Part shown: positions 7,929 through 10,536 of the stretch, in pieces
How positions within the stretch are numbered: the stretch's first letter is position 1
How the letters are laid out: every line of letters starts with the position of its first letter
Source of the DNA: CAZVCJ01 sp964625745
GTDB taxonomy: Bacteria; Chloroflexota; Anaerolineae; VGOG01
Direction of reading: 5' to 3'
DNA: 10,536 nt
Assembly (NCBI GenBank): GCA_964625745.1
Contig: CAZVCJ010000141.1
Coordinates: 1 to 10,536 of the forward strand
Translations under genes and position numbers: made by a program
Notes under the pieces: generated by a model
The model's database searches: none
What the model was told of the DNA's origin: nothing
What the model saw: the letters and a program-made list of their open reading frames with translations, nothing else

Positions 7929-7961
7929 CTCTATGCCTGCTGTTGGCGTTTCTTGTTTCGG
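7902..7961 (+). terminator. Long terminator-like or attenuator hairpin
   Basis: Three stacked paired blocks: CCGAAAC (7902-7908) with GTTTCGG (7955-7961), CGCCAAC (7912-7918) with GTTGGCG (7942-7948), and GCAGG (7919-7923) with CCTGC (7936-7940), with a 12-base loop. The inner stem is followed by TTTCTTGTTT (7949-7958), a U-rich tail. A mutually exclusive hairpin, GCCTGC (7935-7940) with GCAGGC (7961-7966), would break it. The pair of alternatives looks like an attenuator; a plain terminator is also possible. Confidence 0.55.
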
Positions 7962-7990
7962 CAGGCTGACCTGAGAGCAGAATCATCAGC

Positions 7991-7997
7991 GGAAGGG
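7991..7997 (+). promoter_or_regulatory. Shine-Dalgarno of the VWA gene
   Basis: GGAAGGG six bases before ATG 8004. It favours this start over the in-frame ATGs at 8022 and 8028. Confidence 0.75.
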
Positions 7998-8003
7998 ACT
8001 TCG

Positions 8004-10536
8004 ATGAAAAAAGGAATAGGGATGCTTATGAAGCGCTTTGGCCTCGCCTCGGTCGTAGCGATTGCGTTGGTCATCACATTGATCGGTCTTTCCGGTATTA
8101 ATCCCGGTCCGGTGCTGGGCTGGCCAGGGGAGCCGACCCCCGACGAGATCGTTGTTCGCACTCCGGCCCCACCACCGGAGATGCCTACAGCCACACCGGT
8201 ATCGCCTGATGGCTCCTTGCTATCTACTACTGAAGTGATCGTAGACGATCTGGACCCTGGCTTCACGCGATACGGGCCATCGGGTGGTTGGTATCATTCT
8301 GGATCCGGCGATACGACCTACAATGGGCATGCCTACTGGACCTATTGCACCGATACTTGGGAAGGTTCGAGCGTCAACAACTGGGCCACATGGACTCCCA
8401 GTCTGCCTGTTGGCGGGCAGTGGGAAGTATTTGCCTACATTCCCCGGGTCGTCACCGATCGGCCAGATACAGGTCGAGCACGCTACCAGATCCACACTGC
8501 CAGTGGAGACTACATTGTTGAGCGCGATCAGCAGAGCATAGCCAGTGCTGGCGGCGGCTGGGTCTCCCTTGGGACATACGCCTTCAATGCAGGTACCAGT
8601 GACTATGTGCGCTTGGAGGATGTGACTCCAGATTGGTATTTCATATACCAAGGCCAACAGTATAGCAAGACGATCCAGTTTGATGCCATCAAATGGGTAT
8701 TACGGGAAGCCTCGAGGATTTGCGGACCTATGGATGTAGCCTTCGTTGTCGACCACTCGACTAGCATGAGTGAGGCCATTGACAACGTGAAGACGGAACT
8801 GGCTGGGATACTTGGCAATATCGAGGCGGCGTCCGAGAACGACTATCGACTGGCTCTGGTGACCTTCGGCGATGACATCACTATCCTGGAGAATTTTGCA
8901 GCTAACAACCGTGCTTCGGCCGCGCAAAAGTTTCAGGCGCTGAGTGTGTACGGTGGTGGTGTGAATGAGCCAGAAGCTTCCGACGAAGCGCTGAACACGG
9001 TAATAAACGCGCTTCCGGCTGCTGGGCGGCCTCAAAACGTGAACTTCACCCCCGCATTCCGGGATGGAGTCCTGAAGATCATTATTCTGGTGACCGATGC
9101 TCGCCCAGGAGGGTTCGACGATAACTTTACCCCCGGCGTGGACGACGTCCACGCTCACAACATGGCGGTCCAAGCCGCTGCTCGGAACATTAAGATTTCG
9201 GCAGTCTTCGTGCCGACAGTATTCTGGCCAGAGCACCATCCCACAGTCAGATCCATCATGCAATACTATGCGACGACCACAAACGGCGTTTTCATTGAGA
9301 CCGCCTCCAACGGCACTGGCACCGGCGCCGCTATTAATGACATCATCGCTAGGTGTGGGGAAGCAGAGGTTAAGGTCCGATTTCGGGGAACGATCAGAGA
9401 GATCAACCAAGGGCCTGATTGGGGAGCGATGAGGGTCCAGGTAGAAGAAGTGCTCTCTGGTCCGCCGATCAGCGGCGAGGTATGGGTGAATTTTGGCAAT
9501 ATTGCAGGCTGTTTTGGAGATAACGAAGTTTACGCTGCTCGCGTTGGGGATAGGGTGGAGGTTTATGGTTCATTTGACCCCTCATACGGTGTAGACGCCT
9601 GTTCGCTGGGCGACTATATTTACCTGCTTTGTGTCCCCAGCCGTTGGCGGGGTGAGTACTACGAAAACCAGAATTTGTCAGGACTGCCCGTTCTTGTGCG
9701 ATGCGATGACCAAATAGATTTTATCTGGAATTACGATGCACCTGATCCTATCCTGCCAGTTGACCACTTCTCTGTACGTTGGGCCGGTACGCCGAACTTT
9801 CCCAATAGCGGTCGCTACCGCTTCCATACCCGCACCGACGACGGCGTGCGTCTGTGGGTTGACGGCTGGCTATTGATTGATCAGTGGCACAATCAGGGAA
9901 TGACAGAATACACTGCTGAGATCGAGCTCTCGGCCGGTCAACACGATGTGGAGATGGAGTACTACGAGAACGTAGGTTGGGCAGGGGCGCAGTTGTGGTG
10001 GGAGGGAGTAAGTCCCACACCCACCCACACTCCGACCCCCACGGTTACTCGGACGCCAACGAGAACGCCCACCGGAACAGTGCCACCTACAGCCACTCGG
10101 ACGCCGACCCGCACCCCAACGCCATCTTTACCCGATCTAGTGCTGACGGATTTCACCATCAACCCGGCTCAGCCAACTGTGTTTAAAACCAATTACATCA
10201 ACTTCACTATCACGAATAGGGGAGGAGTACGTTTCGAACCACCTAGTGGTGGAGGAAATTACGCTGTTCAAGTTGTGCTCAAAAAACTTGGTGTAGGTAA
10301 GCTAGAAGAGTACCACTATGTAACATTGCAGCCACTTTCGTTGGTGCCACTACATGCTCTGGCCCCGGGCGAAAGTCAATACCTTCAGATTACTAACGTG
10401 TTCTTCTTCAATAATGCAGTAACAGATGCCGAATTAGAGCTATTCTTCCAGCCTGACCGCGCGTTGAATTTACGGAATACCATATTGTCCAAGCCGATCA
10501 CGATCAACCCACATCCTGATAATGCATGGAATTGCG
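8004..10536 (+). CDS. Secreted modular VWA / PA14 / CARDB surface protein, partial at 3' end
   Basis: The frame stays open from ATG 8004 to the window edge (844 codons, no stop). Residues 1 to about 39 are a signal peptide (basic start, then LASVVAIALVITLIGLSG). A short Pro/Thr stretch follows. Residues about 72-222 resemble the golvesin/xanthan-lyase C-terminal beta domain (VIVDDLDPGFTRYGPSGGWY). Residues about 245-415 are a von Willebrand A domain with MIDAS D250-H-S-T-S, a GGGVNEPEA segment and the distal Asp365 in LVTDARPG. A beta-rich segment (about 420-540) leads to a PA14 domain (546-667) with DDGVRLWVDG at 612-621, then a Thr/Pro linker (about 671-709) and a CARDB-like Ig domain (from 710, cut off). 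The family context suggests metal-dependent ligand binding (VWA) and carbohydrate binding (PA14) outside the cell. The ligand is unknown, and any C-terminal anchor would lie beyond the window. Confidence 0.9.
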   Translation, partial: MKKGIGMLMKRFGLASVVAIALVITLIGLSGINPGPVLGWPGEPTPDEIVVRTPAPPPEMPTATPVSPDGSLLSTTEVIVDDLDPGFTRYGPSGGWYHSGSGDTTYNGHAYWTYCTDTWEGSSVNNWATWTPSLPVGGQWEVFAYIPRVVTDRPDTGRARYQIHTASGDYIVERDQQSIASAGGGWVSLGTYAFNAGTSDYVRLEDVTPDWYFIYQGQQYSKTIQFDAIKWVLREASRICGPMDVAFVVDHSTSMSEAIDNVKTELAGILGNIEAASENDYRLALVTFGDDITILENFAANNRASAAQKFQALSVYGGGVNEPEASDEALNTVINALPAAGRPQNVNFTPAFRDGVLKIIILVTDARPGGFDDNFTPGVDDVHAHNMAVQAAARNIKISAVFVPTVFWPEHHPTVRSIMQYYATTTNGVFIETASNGTGTGAAINDIIARCGEAEVKVRFRGTIREINQGPDWGAMRVQVEEVLSGPPISGEVWVNFGNIAGCFGDNEVYAARVGDRVEVYGSFDPSYGVDACSLGDYIYLLCVPSRWRGEYYENQNLSGLPVLVRCDDQIDFIWNYDAPDPILPVDHFSVRWAGTPNFPNSGRYRFHTRTDDGVRLWVDGWLLIDQWHNQGMTEYTAEIELSAGQHDVEMEYYENVGWAGAQLWWEGVSPTPTHTPTPTVTRTPTRTPTGTVPPTATRTPTRTPTPSLPDLVLTDFTINPAQPTVFKTNYINFTITNRGGVRFEPPSGGGNYAVQVVLKKLGVGKLEEYHYVTLQPLSLVPLHALAPGESQYLQITNVFFFNNAVTDAELELFFQPDRALNLRNTILSKPITINPHPDNAWNC

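Noticed and set aside
8700..9410. Minus-strand open frame of 236 codons opposite the VWA domain
   Set aside because: The plus strand encodes a clear VWA domain with an intact MIDAS; the minus frame resembles no family.
1..10536. CRISPR array, tRNA or rRNA genes, insertion-sequence transposase
   Set aside because: No regularly spaced repeats, no cloverleaf or rRNA-like stretches and no transposase-like protein were seen.

Overview
The window looks like Chloroflexota (Anaerolineae-type) DNA, probably from a draft or metagenome scaffold because it contains a 100-base N gap. The grounds are GC-rich coding sequence, Thr/Pro-rich (TPTP-type) linkers in two unrelated exported proteins, and a very large alpha-2-macroglobulin lipoprotein with bacterial Ig-like domains. 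This assignment is inference from style, not from a marker gene.

Layout. (1) Minus strand, 471 down to the left edge: the N-terminal quarter of adenine deaminase (ade), broken by an apparent one-base deletion near 346/347. (2) Minus strand, 6731 to 647: one huge lipoprotein gene for a bacterial alpha-2-macroglobulin. It has an LSAC lipobox, a Thr/Pro linker, four Ig-like (Big_5-type) domains, macroglobulin domains, and a thioester domain with an intact CIEQ. The N gap (2215-2314) interrupts it, and two C-run/G-run hairpin repeats lie in frame inside it. A good promoter (TTGCCA-17-TATAAT) and Shine-Dalgarno precede it. (3) 6732-7078: a divergent regulatory region holding a REPIN-like pair of inverted palindromes between the minus-strand promoter and a plus-strand promoter (TTGACA-17-TACACT). 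(4) Plus strand, 7079-7573: two small genes, a 70-aa helical protein and a 90-aa protein with a ribbon-helix-helix-like C-terminus, possibly a toxin-antitoxin-like or regulatory pair. (5) 7574-8003: a structured region with a 9-bp inverted repeat over an extended -10 promoter, an unannotated 29-31 codon ORF with a strong Shine-Dalgarno, and a long terminator-like hairpin whose loop holds the stop codon of that ORF. (6) Plus strand, 8004 to the right edge: a partial gene for a secreted modular protein (signal peptide, golvesin-like, VWA with MIDAS, PA14, Thr/Pro linker, CARDB-like).

How it fits together. The window is mostly cell-envelope biology: a surface protease trap, and separately a surface adhesion or binding protein. 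Nothing shows they act together. The least explained part is 7690-8003. It can be read as a translation-coupled attenuator in front of the VWA gene, or as a free-standing micro-gene with its own promoter and terminator.
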